The notes under the pieces are model-generated. The model was not told the origin of the DNA. It ran no database searches and saw nothing but the letters and a program-made list of their open reading frames with translations. From Fructobacillus papyriferae (GTDB lineage Bacteria; Bacillota; Bacilli; Lactobacillales; Lactobacillaceae), in the NCBI RefSeq assembly GCF_018437225.1, contig NZ_JAAMFI010000004.1, forward strand, positions 34,310-98,309: a DNA stretch of 64,000 bases, read 5' to 3'. The translations under genes and the position numbers were made by a program. Positions 45,697-57,291 of this stretch are shown here, piece after piece; position 1 is the first letter of the stretch; every line of letters starts with the position of its first letter.

Positions 45697-46469
45697 GTAA
45701 AGGATTGCGAAGACCACTGGTCTTGGCCAACTGGAAGATGAATATGGCCCCAAATGAGGTGCATCCTTATTTGGAAAAGGTTCTACCAGAAATCGAAAAA
45801 GACACCAAGGCGGACGTCGCAATTGCTGCCCAAGATCTTTATTTGGCAGACATGGTTCGTCAGGTGGCGGATAGCCGCTTGATGGTGGCTGCTGAAAACG
45901 CCCATTGGACGGATGAAGGGGCTTACACAGGAGAGACCTCTCCTAAGGCTTTAGCCATGCTTGGTGTTTCCTATGTCTTGATCGGGCACTTTGAGCGGCG
46001 CAAACTGTTTAACGAAACAGACGAACGCGTGAACGAGAAGACCAAGGCGGCCTTAAAGAATGGCTTGAAGCCCATCGTTGATTTGGACGAAGACCTTTCG
46101 GCTTACGCGAATGTCAAAAAGGAAAGTGTTGTTTTGAAACAACTGGCCTTGGCGTTGAAAGGCCTTTCTGAAACGGATATGAAGCACGTAGCCATTGCTT
46201 ATGAACCCACCTGGGCAATCGGATCGGGTGAAGCGGCTTCGGCCGAACAAGCAGAAAAGTCAGCGGCGTTGATTCGTCAAAGCTTGGCCAATCTCTACAG
46301 TCGCGATTTAGCGGATAACACGCGGATTTTGTATGGTGGTTCGGTCACGACCACAAATGCCTCTGATTTCTTATCACAAGAAGATATTGACGGGATTCTC
46401 GTTGGAAAGGCCGCGCTGGATCCCGACCAATTCTTGAAATTAGTTGATTTGGCACAGGCCACATACTAA
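45693..46469 (+). CDS. tpiA: Triosephosphate isomerase with altered IGHSERR motif
   Basis: 258-residue enzyme interconverting dihydroxyacetone phosphate and glyceraldehyde-3-phosphate. Catalytic Lys15 (ANWKMN), His99 and Glu171 (AYEPTWAIGSG) are present. But the near-invariant motif IGHSERR reads IGHFERR (Phe100 for Ser), the usual PILCVGE strand is PIVDLDED, and loop 6 has SGEA in place of TGK. The phosphate-binding YGGSVT remains. The fold is intact, activity may be altered. Heterofermenters using phosphoketolase need little flux here, which could relax constraint. Overlaps the upstream membrane gene. Confidence 0.92.
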   Translation: MSKGLRRPLVLANWKMNMAPNEVHPYLEKVLPEIEKDTKADVAIAAQDLYLADMVRQVADSRLMVAAENAHWTDEGAYTGETSPKALAMLGVSYVLIGHFERRKLFNETDERVNEKTKAALKNGLKPIVDLDEDLSAYANVKKESVVLKQLALALKGLSETDMKHVAIAYEPTWAIGSGEAASAEQAEKSAALIRQSLANLYSRDLADNTRILYGGSVTTTNASDFLSQEDIDGILVGKAALDPDQFLKLVDLAQATY

Positions 46470-46501
46470 AAGTTAAACAGCTGTCAAATGTCGCTGTTAT
46501 C

Positions 46502-46533
46502 AGTCAGCTGGTGTTAACCAGCTGACTTTTTTT
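46502..46533 (+). terminator. Terminator of tpiA
   Basis: GTCAGCTGG-TGTTAA-CCAGCTGAC with seven T. Confidence 0.93.
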
Positions 46534-46658
46534 ATTTTTCAGCAACTAAAATTAATGGCCGACTCTTCTAGATTAGTGTTCAATTTGCCATATAAGGGTG
46601 GTATACTTTAATTGGAATTATTGAAACAATAACCCACAGACAAAAGGAGAACAGCTAA

Positions 46659-47984
<1,326 letters not shown>

Positions 47985-47994
47985 TTGGCTTTAG

Positions 47995-48022
47995 AAAAAC
48001 GCTCCATTTGGAGCGTTTTTTT
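47995..48022 (+). terminator. Terminator of eno
   Basis: AAAAACGCTCC-ATTT-GGAGCGTTTTTT. Confidence 0.93.
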
Positions 48023-48077
48023 ATTTGCTTTCGTAATATCATAAAAGGGGTAAAACAATGAGCAAAGGAGATGTCAG

Positions 48078-48659
48078 ATGCTAACACGTTGTCGTTGGGT
48101 CACGAGTGGTTTTCTCAGCCAAGAGTTGGTTGAGTACCACGATCAGGAATATAGCCGACCAGTTTATGATGAGCAGAAAGCCTTTGAGTATCTGGTACTG
48201 GAAATTTTTCAGTCTGGTTTATCTTGGCAGACCGTTTTGAAAAAACGGGGGGCATTAAAGGAAGATTTTTTTGATTTCGATGTTGAAAAAGTAGCCGGAA
48301 TGAAAGTTTTTGACGTGGAACGTTTGATGCGCGATCCACGAATTATTCGCAACCGACGCAAGATCGAAGCGGTGATTTCAAATGCCAAAATTTTAGAAGA
48401 GTGGCATAAGCGTGGCGAGACACTAATTGATTGGCTTTGGCATTTTACCGATGGTCTGATGATTGACATTGGTCCTGAGGCTGAAGAAAAGCTGCCAGCT
48501 GCAACAAGATTATCCAAGGCAGTGGCTAAGGACTTAAAGGCGCTGGGCTTTTCTTTTACAGGGCCGGTTGTGGTTGAATCGCTCCTGCAAGCGGTTGGTA
48601 TTCACAATGGGCACAACCAGGATTGTGACTGGCATGATCTTGTGACAAAAGAACAGTAA
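48078..48659 (+). CDS. tag: DNA-3-methyladenine glycosylase I (Tag)
   Basis: 193-residue base-excision enzyme removing 3-methyladenine. The zinc site of the family is visible: Cys5 (TRCRW), His in VEYHDQEY, and the C-terminal His and Cys in NGHNQDCDWH. EYLVLEIFQSGLSWQTVLKKR and FDVERLMRDPRIIRNRRKIEA are Tag signatures. ATG 48078 follows AAAGGAG. Ends at a terminator shared with tRNA-Arg. Confidence 0.95.
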   Translation: MLTRCRWVTSGFLSQELVEYHDQEYSRPVYDEQKAFEYLVLEIFQSGLSWQTVLKKRGALKEDFFDFDVEKVAGMKVFDVERLMRDPRIIRNRRKIEAVISNAKILEEWHKRGETLIDWLWHFTDGLMIDIGPEAEEKLPAATRLSKAVAKDLKALGFSFTGPVVVESLLQAVGIHNGHNQDCDWHDLVTKEQ

Positions 48660-48689
48660 AAAAGACGAGCATTGCTGCTCGTCTTTTTT
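48658..48689. terminator. Bidirectional terminator between tag and tRNA-Arg
   Basis: AAAAAAGACGAGCA-TTGC-TGCTCGTCTTTTTT-type hairpin; works for both strands. Confidence 0.9.
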
Positions 48690-48711
48690 GGTTATGTCAC
48701 ATCGTTTAGAA

Positions 48712-48783
48712 TGCGCGATCCGGGAGTCGAACCCGGATTGCAAGAACCGGAATCTTGCGTGCTATCCATTACACCAACCGCGC
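48712..48783 (-). tRNA. tRNA-Arg (CCG)
   Basis: 72 nt; acceptor GCGCGGT / ATCGCGC (one G-T pair), discriminator A; anticodon stem GCAAGA with loop TTCCGGT, anticodon CCG; T-arm GTTCGACTC. Confidence 0.94.
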
Positions 48784-48802
48784 GGAACTATGTTATTATA
48801 AC

Positions 48803-49438
48803 CTAATTTTTAGGAATTTCCAAGTAGGTTTCGGCGACTTTTTCAAAGCGAATCCGGCCTGCAAAGCGGTTCGTCAAGGATTCTTCAAAAGCTTTCACCG
48901 TTTTTGGGTCGACAGCTACTTGATGGTGAACCGCGGTGTCAAAGGTTGTGTCGATGAGTGGATAATCTTCTTGTTTGAGCCAGTATGTCAACTCGTCATT
49001 GTTCGAGTAGTCAACCGTCAACTCGAGCACTGCTCGGTTCAATCGTTCGACCAGGCCAAGCGCATCTAATCCTTGTGCTGTCGTGCCAGCATAGGCACGA
49101 ATCAGCCCCCCAGCCCCAAGCTTAATACCACCAAAGTAACGGGTGACCACGGCTAAAACGTTGTGGACGCCCTGCTTTTGTAAAACCTCTAGCATTGGGA
49201 CGCCGGCCGTGCCAGAAGGCTCGCCATCATCCGTGTAGCGCTTGATCTCGTCGTTATCGCCAATCACATAGGCAAAAACGTTGTGTGTGGCTTTGTAATG
49301 CTTTTTGTTTACTTGCTCAATCTTTTTTTGGGCTTCCTCTTCGCTTTCGACGCGGGCTAGATAAATGAGAAAGTCAGACTTTTTGATGGTTTGTTCCCAG
49401 TGTCCCTCCTGGGGTTTTAATAAGTAAAAGTGGTCCAT
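48803..49438 (-). CDS. YigZ/IMPACT family protein
   Basis: 211 residues. The N-terminal IMPACT domain has KKSDFLIYLARVESEEEA, HNVFAYVIG and the signature RYTDDGEPSGTAGVPMLEVLQ...VVTRYFGGIKLGAGGLIRAYAG; a C-terminal ferredoxin-like domain follows. Function in bacteria is not settled (linked to translation control and proline peptidase-like folds). Start at 49438. Divergent from comFA, as commonly seen in Firmicutes. Confidence 0.93.
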   Translation of the reverse strand: MDHFYLLKPQEGHWEQTIKKSDFLIYLARVESEEEAQKKIEQVNKKHYKATHNVFAYVIGDNDEIKRYTDDGEPSGTAGVPMLEVLQKQGVHNVLAVVTRYFGGIKLGAGGLIRAYAGTTAQGLDALGLVERLNRAVLELTVDYSNNDELTYWLKQEDYPLIDTTFDTAVHHQVAVDPKTVKAFEESLTNRFAGRIRFEKVAETYLEIPKN

Positions 49439-49494
49439 GACTCGTATTATAACATGAAGAAAAATGTTGGAGAAGACAATTGGAGGTGTGATGC

Positions 49495-50799
49495 ATGGGG
49501 TGCGTGGCTAAAAAGGAACTATATGGGCGTTTACTTACTTGGCCCAGGGGATGGCTCGAGGATGGTGGAAGAGCGGCGGATTTGCCAAAGGGCATTCAGT
49601 TGCTAAAGCCGCTCACAAAAGGGCACTGTACCCGCTGTGGCGGAACTGACCGGGCGCCACTTCCCCAAGGGCAAAGTTACTGTTTAGACTGTTTAGCTTT
49701 AGGCCGTGTTTCGACGCGTGATGTTTTGGTCACACTGCCAGAACCCAATGCTTTTGAAAAAAGGGGGAAGATGATTTGGACGGGCGAACTGACCGAGGAA
49801 CAGGCGATTTTAAGTGAGGAAATGATACAAAATGCGAGAGATGGACACGATCAACTCCTCGTTGCCGTGACGGGTGCAGGCAAAACGGAGATGCTTTTTT
49901 GTTTGATTGATTGGGCCTTGTCTTCAAAACAGCGTGTCGGCCTTGTCTCACCTAGGGTGGATGTCTTGATGGAGTTGGCACCGCGTATAGAAAAAGCCTT
50001 TGACGTTAGCATGCAGGTCTTGTATGGCGAGCAGACAGCGCCTTATCGATATACACAGTTGGTTCTAGCAACGACTCACCAACTTCTGCGTTTTTATCGG
50101 GCTTTTGATCTGCTTTTGATTGACGAGGTCGATGCCTTTCCTTTTCGAAAAAATAGCTTATTGGAACGGGCGGTCGAGCGGTCATTAAAAAAAGACGGCC
50201 GCCGACTGTTGATGACCGCAACGCCCTCCAAAAAATTGTTGCGTGCGGTGCACCATGGCCAGCTTCGTTTATTGGAACGGGCGGCACGCTACCATGGCCA
50301 CCCGCTTCCTGAGATCACCTGCCTTTACGATCGTCATTGGGAAAAAAGAGCGTCAAAGGTTCTAAAGAAAACACTTGCTGCTTTTCGTGAAGCTGGCAAA
50401 CCCTTCTTCCTCTTTGTTCCAAGAGTAAGATATTTGCTGCCAGTGCTTTCCTACGTGCAAGCGCTCGGTTTTGAAGCGGGCACGACTGTTCACGCCAATG
50501 ATCCCCAGCGGCTGGATAAGGTTCAACAGATGCGGGCAGGGCAGTTTGACTATTTGGTGACAACCACCATTTTGGAACGAGGGGTGACCGTTTCTGGCCT
50601 TCAGGTGGTCATTTTGGGAGCAGATGACCCAACTTTTTCAAAAGAAACTTTAGTGCAGATGGCGGGGCGTGTGGGTCGTTCAGCAGAAGATCCAGTTGGA
50701 CAAGTTCTAGCCATTGCTGCAGGGCCAGCAAGAAGCATTCGAGCGGCCCAAAAAGAAATCCGGATGCTCAATCGAAAAGCTGAGGAGAAGCAGTCATGA
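49495..50799 (+). CDS. comFA: Competence DNA helicase ComFA
   Basis: 434-residue superfamily 2 ATPase that helps drive transforming single-stranded DNA into the cell. A four-cysteine zinc finger (CTRCGG...YCLDCL, about 43-64), Walker A VTGAGKTE (about 122-129), DEVD box in LLIDEVDAFP (about 208), MTATPSKKLL (motif III) and QMAGRVGRSAED (motif VI) are intact. Start ATG 49495 after GGAGGTG. It overlaps comFC by 4 nt. Confidence 0.95.
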   Translation: MGCVAKKELYGRLLTWPRGWLEDGGRAADLPKGIQLLKPLTKGHCTRCGGTDRAPLPQGQSYCLDCLALGRVSTRDVLVTLPEPNAFEKRGKMIWTGELTEEQAILSEEMIQNARDGHDQLLVAVTGAGKTEMLFCLIDWALSSKQRVGLVSPRVDVLMELAPRIEKAFDVSMQVLYGEQTAPYRYTQLVLATTHQLLRFYRAFDLLLIDEVDAFPFRKNSLLERAVERSLKKDGRRLLMTATPSKKLLRAVHHGQLRLLERAARYHGHPLPEITCLYDRHWEKRASKVLKKTLAAFREAGKPFFLFVPRVRYLLPVLSYVQALGFEAGTTVHANDPQRLDKVQQMRAGQFDYLVTTTILERGVTVSGLQVVILGADDPTFSKETLVQMAGRVGRSAEDPVGQVLAIAAGPARSIRAAQKEIRMLNRKAEEKQS

Positions 50800-51497
50800 A
50801 TTGTCTACTTTGTGAACGTACGTGCCCAGACTCTTTATCAATGATCAGCCTGTTAACCGGCCATTTACCAGCGGAAAAACTGGTGTGTCAATCCTGCCAA
50901 AGCGGCTTTCAACGAATCGGTTCGGTGTGCTGTCCGGATTGTGGTCGGGATCAAAGAGGTTCAGTTAAAACGCTCTGTTCCGATTGCAAGCGCTGGCAGA
51001 AGATGGGCCTTCGTCCGTTGTCACACCGTGCTTTGTTTCGATACAACGAACCGATGAAGAAGTATATGAGCCGCTACAAGTTTCTTGGTGATTATCGATT
51101 GCGTCTTCTTTTTCAACAGGCGATGCGTGAACGGGTCATCAAACGAATGAAAGCAGAAAAACTAGACTATGTGATCGCCATTCCGATCAGCTCCGAGCGG
51201 TTAGCGCAGCGGGGCTTCAATCAAGTGGCGCCCTTTATTCCAATACAGGTCCCGTCGTGTCGGCCTTTGCGATTAAAAAAGCAGCCCAAAAGGGATCAGT
51301 CGTCTAAGAGTCGAAAGGAACGGATGGAAAGTTCCCAACCCTTTGAGCTCGAACCGGATGCGTTAAAAGTAGTCAAAGGAAAGCGGCTTTTAATAATCGA
51401 TGATGTTTATACGACAGGACGAACGCTGCACCACGCGAGTGCGTTATTACTGGAAGCCGGGGCAGTTCATGTGGTTAGTCAAAGTTTAGCGCGGTAA
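50796..51497 (+). CDS. comFC: Competence protein ComFC (phosphoribosyltransferase-like)
   Basis: 233 residues: N-terminal zinc-binding cysteines (CLLCERTC, CQSC, CCPDCG, CSDC) and a C-terminal PRTase fold with the PRPP-loop-like LLIIDDVYTTGRTL. It works with ComFA and DprA in DNA uptake. ATGA overlap with comFA. In many lactobacilli hpf follows; here mreB does. Intact uptake genes suggest transformability, but comE/comG loci are outside the window. Confidence 0.94.
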   Translation: MNCLLCERTCPDSLSMISLLTGHLPAEKLVCQSCQSGFQRIGSVCCPDCGRDQRGSVKTLCSDCKRWQKMGLRPLSHRALFRYNEPMKKYMSRYKFLGDYRLRLLFQQAMRERVIKRMKAEKLDYVIAIPISSERLAQRGFNQVAPFIPIQVPSCRPLRLKKQPKRDQSSKSRKERMESSQPFELEPDALKVVKGKRLLIIDDVYTTGRTLHHASALLLEAGAVHVVSQSLAR

Positions 51498-51662
51498 TGA
51501 TAGTGGCCCGTTACCGTCTGTTAAATTCGTTAAGGCTTTTTAAAAAACGGTCTGATTACTTGAATCCTGCCTTTCTCATGGTTAAATATGGTATAATTGA
51601 AAGGATTTTAGGGAAGCCATTCGACTTTCCTCAAGTAAGCTAAATTTTGGAGTAAATGAACC

Positions 51663-52646
51663 ATGGCAAGAGATATTGGAATTGATTTAGGAACGGCCAA
51701 TGTGTTGATCTATGTTGAAGGCGAAGGGGTGGTTTTGAACGAACCATCCGTTGTCGCTGTTGATGACAAGACGGACCGCGTGTTGGCAGTCGGGGCCGAA
51801 GCCTACCGAATGGTTGGGCGTACGCCTGGGAATATTCGGGCCGTTCGTCCTTTGAAGGATGGAGTCATTTCTGACTTTGACATTACGGAAGCGATGTTGA
51901 CTTACTTTGTTAACAAGCTAAACGTCAAGGGCTTCATGTCAAAGCCAAATATCATGATCTGTGCGCCAACCAACATTTCTGAAATTGAGCGTAAGGCGAT
52001 CATTCAGGCGGCTGAAAAGGCCGGTGGTGCCAAAGTTTACTTGGACTATGAACCAAAGGTAGCCGCCATTGGTGCCGGCTTGGATATTTTCAAGCCAGTT
52101 GGCTCAATGGTGATTGATATGGGTGGTGGAACGTCTGATATCGCGATTTTGTCACTTGGTGATATTGTGGTATCTGAATCGATCCGTGTTGCCGGCGATC
52201 GTATGAATATTGATATTGTGAACTATTTGAAGCGCGAACATAACTTGGTCGTTGGTGAGCGTTCAGCGGAAACGATCAAGATTGAAATTGGGTCCGCTTT
52301 GCCTTCCGAGAATCCAAAGACGATGGCCGTCCGAGGACGTGATAACTTCCAAGGAATGCCACAGACCATTACGGTCAACGCCAATGAAATCGAATCCGCC
52401 TTGCATGAAACCTTGGCACAGATTGCCGATGCTGCCCACTTGGCTTTGTCAAAGTTGCCGCCCGAATTGGCCGCAGACATTATCGATCGTGGAATTATGT
52501 TGACCGGTGGTGGTGCTTTGCTTGAGGGCATTGATAAGTTTTTGGCAGATCGCCTTTCAGTGCCTGTCTTCATTGCCGATTCCCCATTGGACAACGTGGC
52601 CAAAGGAACGGGTGCATTGCTCGAACACATGATGGCTAAGGACTAA
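51663..52646 (+). CDS. mreB: Rod shape-determining protein MreB
   Basis: 327-residue bacterial actin that guides lateral wall synthesis. DIGIDLGTANVLIYVEGEGVVLNEPSVVA (phosphate 1), MVIDMGGGTSDIAILSLGD (phosphate 2) and GIMLTGGGALLEGIDKFLA (adenosine loop) form the nucleotide pocket. An extended -10 TGGTATAAT ends at 51597. mreC/mreD do not follow; a DUF2969 gene and rodA do, suggesting one shape module. Confidence 0.95.
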   Translation: MARDIGIDLGTANVLIYVEGEGVVLNEPSVVAVDDKTDRVLAVGAEAYRMVGRTPGNIRAVRPLKDGVISDFDITEAMLTYFVNKLNVKGFMSKPNIMICAPTNISEIERKAIIQAAEKAGGAKVYLDYEPKVAAIGAGLDIFKPVGSMVIDMGGGTSDIAILSLGDIVVSESIRVAGDRMNIDIVNYLKREHNLVVGERSAETIKIEIGSALPSENPKTMAVRGRDNFQGMPQTITVNANEIESALHETLAQIADAAHLALSKLPPELAADIIDRGIMLTGGGALLEGIDKFLADRLSVPVFIADSPLDNVAKGTGALLEHMMAKD

Positions 52647-52658
52647 GGAGTTTTTTTG

Positions 52659-52868
52659 ATGTCAAAGAAAAATCAGAGCTTTGCTGTCTCGCTGAAAAAG
52701 GATGGCGAATTGGTGAAGGTTTCGGTGGAAGAACGTGAAATCGGCCAAATTGAAAAGAACCAGGGCGCCTTTGTCGGAACCTTGGGTAAGCAAGTTGTGA
52801 TTGCCTCTGCTCAATCAGAAGACGAAGCCTTGCAGGCGCTTTTGTCTGCTTATAACCTTTACTATTAA
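52659..52868 (+). CDS. DUF2969 family protein
   Basis: 69 residues from ATG 52659 (AAGGAG upstream). NQSFAVSLKKDGELVKVSVEEREIGQIEKNQGAFVGTL and the final DEALQALLSAYNLYY match the short DUF2969 family of lactic acid bacteria, which regularly sits between mreB and rodA. Function unknown; conserved place suggests a role in cell-shape control. Confidence 0.85.
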   Translation: MSKKNQSFAVSLKKDGELVKVSVEEREIGQIEKNQGAFVGTLGKQVVIASAQSEDEALQALLSAYNLYY

Positions 52869-52873
52869 GTTTG

Positions 52874-52907
52874 AAAAAGAATCCTTTGCTTCGGCAAGGG
52901 GTTTTTG
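52874..52907 (+). terminator. Terminator after the DUF2969 gene
   Basis: AATCCTTTGC-TTCG-GCAAGGGGTT with T run. Confidence 0.85.
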
Positions 52908-52943
52908 TACATAAAGACTCATCATTTTATTAGGGAGAAAACG

Positions 52944-54155
52944 ATGCAACGTATCGGTGCTCATCAATCGAATCGAACATCTGCTTCAGAGTTGGACTGG
53001 GGAATGATCCTGGTTTTGATCTTGCTGATGTTAATCGGCCTTTACTCACTTTATTTTGCCATTTTGAATGGTGGAAAGGACGCCTCGCCCGTTCGAGCAG
53101 TGGTGATGCAACTCCTCTATTGGGTGGTCGGTGCGTTCATGATTGCTTTTATCATGCGCTTCGATGCTTTCCAGCTCTGGCGTTTGGCGCCCGTGGCTTA
53201 TGGATTAGGGATCTTGCTGTTGATTGGCGTTCTCTTTTTCTATAACCGTGCTTTGGCTGCTTCGGCTGGTGCCAAATCTTGGATTGCATTTGGTCCGATT
53301 TCCCTTCAACCATCAGAAATCGTCAAGCCGGCCTTTATTTTGATGCTGTCAAAGGTCGTGGCCAATCACAACCGGCTTTACCCGGAACACACGGTTGAAT
53401 CTGATTGGCGCTTAATTGGCAAGATGGTCGGCGTTTTCTTGCCGGTTGCCCTTTTGATTGCCTTACAAAATGATTTGGGAACACTCTTGGTTTTCATCGC
53501 CATGCTTGGTGGGATCACCATCGTTTCAGGTATTACCTGGCGTATCTTAGGACCGGCATTGATTGCTGCCGGGACTTTTGGTGCGACCATGCTCTTCTTG
53601 GTGACGTCTGCCATTGGTCGGACGATTCTTGGTTTCTTTGGTTTTCAAGCCTATCAATTTGCACGAATTGATGCTTGGCTTCACCCAGGCCAAGATACAT
53701 CTGACACGGGATATCAGACTTATCAGAATTTAAAGGCCATCGGTTCGGGTCAACTCTTTGGTTCTGGCTTTGGCAACATGCGCGTTTTCGTTCCTGTTCG
53801 TGAATCGGATATGATTTTTTCGGTGATGGGGGAATCTTTCGGCTTTGTTGGAGGCGCTTTCCTAATTGCCGTCTACTTCCTTTTGTTGTATCTGATGATC
53901 AAGGCGACCTTTAAAGCACGCAATTCCTTTTACGCCTACATCGCGACCGGTGTTGTTGTGATGGTGCTCTTCCACGTCTTTGAAAACGTCGGCATGAACA
54001 TTGGGTTGTTGCCTTTAACAGGAATTCCTTTGCCATTCATCTCCCAAGGTGGCTCCTCTTTGCTGTCAAACATGATTGGGGTTGGGTTGATTATGTCCAT
54101 GTCCTATCAGCAACAGAGTCGTACTTTTAATGAATCAAATGACTTCTCACTCTAG
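52944..54155 (+). CDS. rodA: Peptidoglycan glycosyltransferase RodA
   Basis: 403-residue SEDS-family polymerase making lateral peptidoglycan with a class B PBP. About ten membrane spans. SWIAFGPISLQPSEIVKPAFILML, the QNDLGT segment and FGNMRVFVPVRESDMIFSVMGESFGFVGGA, LPLTGIPLPFISQGGSSLL are SEDS signatures; the family's catalytic Asp region lies in the large loop. ATG 52944 follows AGGGAG; an upstream open frame lacks a site. Confidence 0.95.
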   Translation: MQRIGAHQSNRTSASELDWGMILVLILLMLIGLYSLYFAILNGGKDASPVRAVVMQLLYWVVGAFMIAFIMRFDAFQLWRLAPVAYGLGILLLIGVLFFYNRALAASAGAKSWIAFGPISLQPSEIVKPAFILMLSKVVANHNRLYPEHTVESDWRLIGKMVGVFLPVALLIALQNDLGTLLVFIAMLGGITIVSGITWRILGPALIAAGTFGATMLFLVTSAIGRTILGFFGFQAYQFARIDAWLHPGQDTSDTGYQTYQNLKAIGSGQLFGSGFGNMRVFVPVRESDMIFSVMGESFGFVGGAFLIAVYFLLLYLMIKATFKARNSFYAYIATGVVVMVLFHVFENVGMNIGLLPLTGIPLPFISQGGSSLLSNMIGVGLIMSMSYQQQSRTFNESNDFSL

Positions 54156-54164
54156 GGGAAATTC

Positions 54165-55154
54165 ATGGATCAGTTAACCATGGTGGCTGAAAAGCAAGCC
54201 ATCTTATTAAAACAATTACGAGCAGGCGAGCTTTTTGAATCCTTGCCGGACCTATTGAAAGCGATTCGCGATGAGCTGCATTACGAAAAAGCAACTCCGG
54301 TAAGTCCGATTTTGTCAGAAGATGAGTTAATGAGACAGATGGTTGATTACCAAAATCTTTGGTCCAATCAAGACGACGGTGTCTCGGCTTATATCAATGA
54401 TGAGGACTTAAGACGCTTTGTTAATTTGCTTTCGTCGCCAAAGGAATCGGTGCGGGATACGGGGGCTTTCTTCTTTCTTGGTAATGCCATCCAAAACGGT
54501 CATCTAAATAGCCAACAATTAGGCTGGTTAACAGCAGAGGTGATCGCAGACAATCGGCTTTTTGCCCATCTTTTGGAAGAAGAAAACGATGGGGCCTTCT
54601 ATCGATCATATTGTGTCGCCATTTTAGCCATTCTCTTGAATGAGAATTTAGTGGCCGAAAAACCCTTTATTACTTCCGAACTTTTAGAAGCCCTCGTAGG
54701 TCAGCTGGGAATGTATTTGCTGCTTGAAAAAGACACGCGAGGTTACCTGGCCGATCATGGTTGGGTCCACATCTATACCCACTTGGCTAACGCACTTGGT
54801 CTGCTCTTTGACCAAAAGGGCTTGAAAAGAGCCGATAAACTTTATTTACTTGGTTGTTTGATGACCAATTTGCGTCTTATTGATACGCCATTGACGATGG
54901 GCGAACAGGGCCGGTTGGTTGGCACAATTTTGAATTTAACGAAGCGGCATGAACTCTATGCGGATTACTTGCTTTTATCGTTGAAACTTTGGCGGCAGGA
55001 CTTAGTCAATGAGCCCTTTACTCAAAGTCGGGCAAGTTGGCAAATGCTTTATAACCGGGTCGATTTTTTTCAGCAAATCTTGGCCTATGGTCCAGACGCT
55101 TCGCCTGAAGAAATTTGGCAGTATGCGCAAAGTACAAAAAACTATTTATCATAA
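54165..55154 (+). CDS. DUF2785 family protein
   Basis: 329 residues, all-helical. DDGVSAYINDEDLRRFVNLLSSPKESVRDTGAFFFL and DTRGYLADHGWVHIYTHLANALGLL match DUF2785, a family of unknown function with HEAT-like helices. It starts 9 nt after rodA (AGGGG site), so it is probably part of that transcript. Confidence 0.82.
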   Translation: MDQLTMVAEKQAILLKQLRAGELFESLPDLLKAIRDELHYEKATPVSPILSEDELMRQMVDYQNLWSNQDDGVSAYINDEDLRRFVNLLSSPKESVRDTGAFFFLGNAIQNGHLNSQQLGWLTAEVIADNRLFAHLLEEENDGAFYRSYCVAILAILLNENLVAEKPFITSELLEALVGQLGMYLLLEKDTRGYLADHGWVHIYTHLANALGLLFDQKGLKRADKLYLLGCLMTNLRLIDTPLTMGEQGRLVGTILNLTKRHELYADYLLLSLKLWRQDLVNEPFTQSRASWQMLYNRVDFFQQILAYGPDASPEEIWQYAQSTKNYLS

Positions 55155-56351
<1,197 letters not shown>

Positions 56352-56353
56352 GC

Positions 56354-56384
56354 AAAAAAGCAGACCAGATGGTCTGCTTTTTTT
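56354..56384 (+). terminator. Terminator of ddl
   Basis: AAAAAAGCAGACC-AGAT-GGTCTGCTTTTTTT-type hairpin. Confidence 0.93.
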
Positions 56385-56447
56385 GTGTTTTTGTTTGTTA
56401 ATCTGCCGGTTAGTGGCTGCTTATCAGTCTTTTTTCGGTGATTCGGC

Positions 56448-56900
56448 TTATTTGTCGCGGACAACTAAAACATCGACTTTGCTAACACGGGTGACATAGG
56501 AAGTGACTGAGCCGACAACGAAACGTTCGACTGCATTCAAGCCAGTTGCGCCGATGATGATCAAATCGGCGCCGATCTCTTGTGGGATATCGTGTGCCAG
56601 CAAAGCCTTAGGCGATCCGTAATCAATGCGATAATCCACCGTTTCGACTGAAGCGTCCTTTGCTTGTTGTTGGTACTTTTCCAACATCTTACGAGCATCT
56701 TCCGTGACCGTATCGACCATGCTGTTGTCAAAAGCTGAAATGTTGTGAATGGCCCGTGTATCAATGACGTTAGCTAAAACAAGCGCACTTTTTTGGTCCG
56801 CTCCTTGTGATTGTGACAGTGAGATGGCCCGCTCTAAAGCGGCTTTTGATTCATCAGAACCATCCATTGGAACAAGAATCTTTTGATAGAATGCTGACAT
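56448..56900 (-). CDS. Universal stress protein UspA family
   Basis: 150 residues: YQKILVPMDGSDESKAALERAISL at the N-terminus, GADLIIIGATGLNAVERFVVGSVTSYVTRVSKVDVLVVR at the C-terminus, with the ATP-binding G-2x-G-9x-G(S/T) pattern (GATGLNAVERFVVGS). So it is probably an ATP-binding Usp. ATG 56900 follows AAGGAGGATGG. Single gene downstream of the 6S RNA. Confidence 0.94.
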   Translation of the reverse strand: MSAFYQKILVPMDGSDESKAALERAISLSQSQGADQKSALVLANVIDTRAIHNISAFDNSMVDTVTEDARKMLEKYQQQAKDASVETVDYRIDYGSPKALLAHDIPQEIGADLIIIGATGLNAVERFVVGSVTSYVTRVSKVDVLVVRDK

Positions 56901-56949
56901 GACCCATCCTCCTTTTTCTTAAGTATAGAGCAAGCCGATGGTAAATGGC

Positions 56950-57175
56950 AATAAAAAAAGCCCACCTAAAGGTGGACTCGTAGGGCAAGCCTACGATACT
57001 TCCTTGGCACCGTTAATCGCCGCTCAGATTTTCCTCGAAGTTATCGAGGTGGGCGGTTCAGCCTTAAGTCAACCTACCAAATGAGAAGGCTTGGTTGACG
57101 GACTGGCATTCCCGTCCAATTAAAAGGTTGTAAGGAAAAAGCTGGTATTGCGGCAACGCGTATACCGAAGTATTC
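56950..57175 (-). ncRNA. ssrS: 6S RNA
   Basis: A gene-free, GC-structured minus-strand stretch directly downstream of rarA, the usual place of 6S RNA in Firmicutes. Its ends pair: CGAATACTTC near the 5' end with GAAGTATCG near 56991-56999, closing a long rod with a central single-stranded region. A GTAGG/CCTAC hairpin and a terminator CCACC-TTTA-GGTGG with GCTTTTTTT (56953-56973) follow. A TATACT box lies upstream (57182-57187). 6S RNA mimics an open promoter and sequesters RNA polymerase in stationary phase. Ends are estimates. Confidence 0.8.
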
Positions 57176-57291
57176 GTTTATAGTATAGGAAAAAAATCAA
57201 TAAAATAACAGTCTTGACATGAAGAAAGTGGGAATATTGAAAAGAAAGTCAGCATTCGATGAAAAGACTCGCTAGCAAATAAACCAACCGA

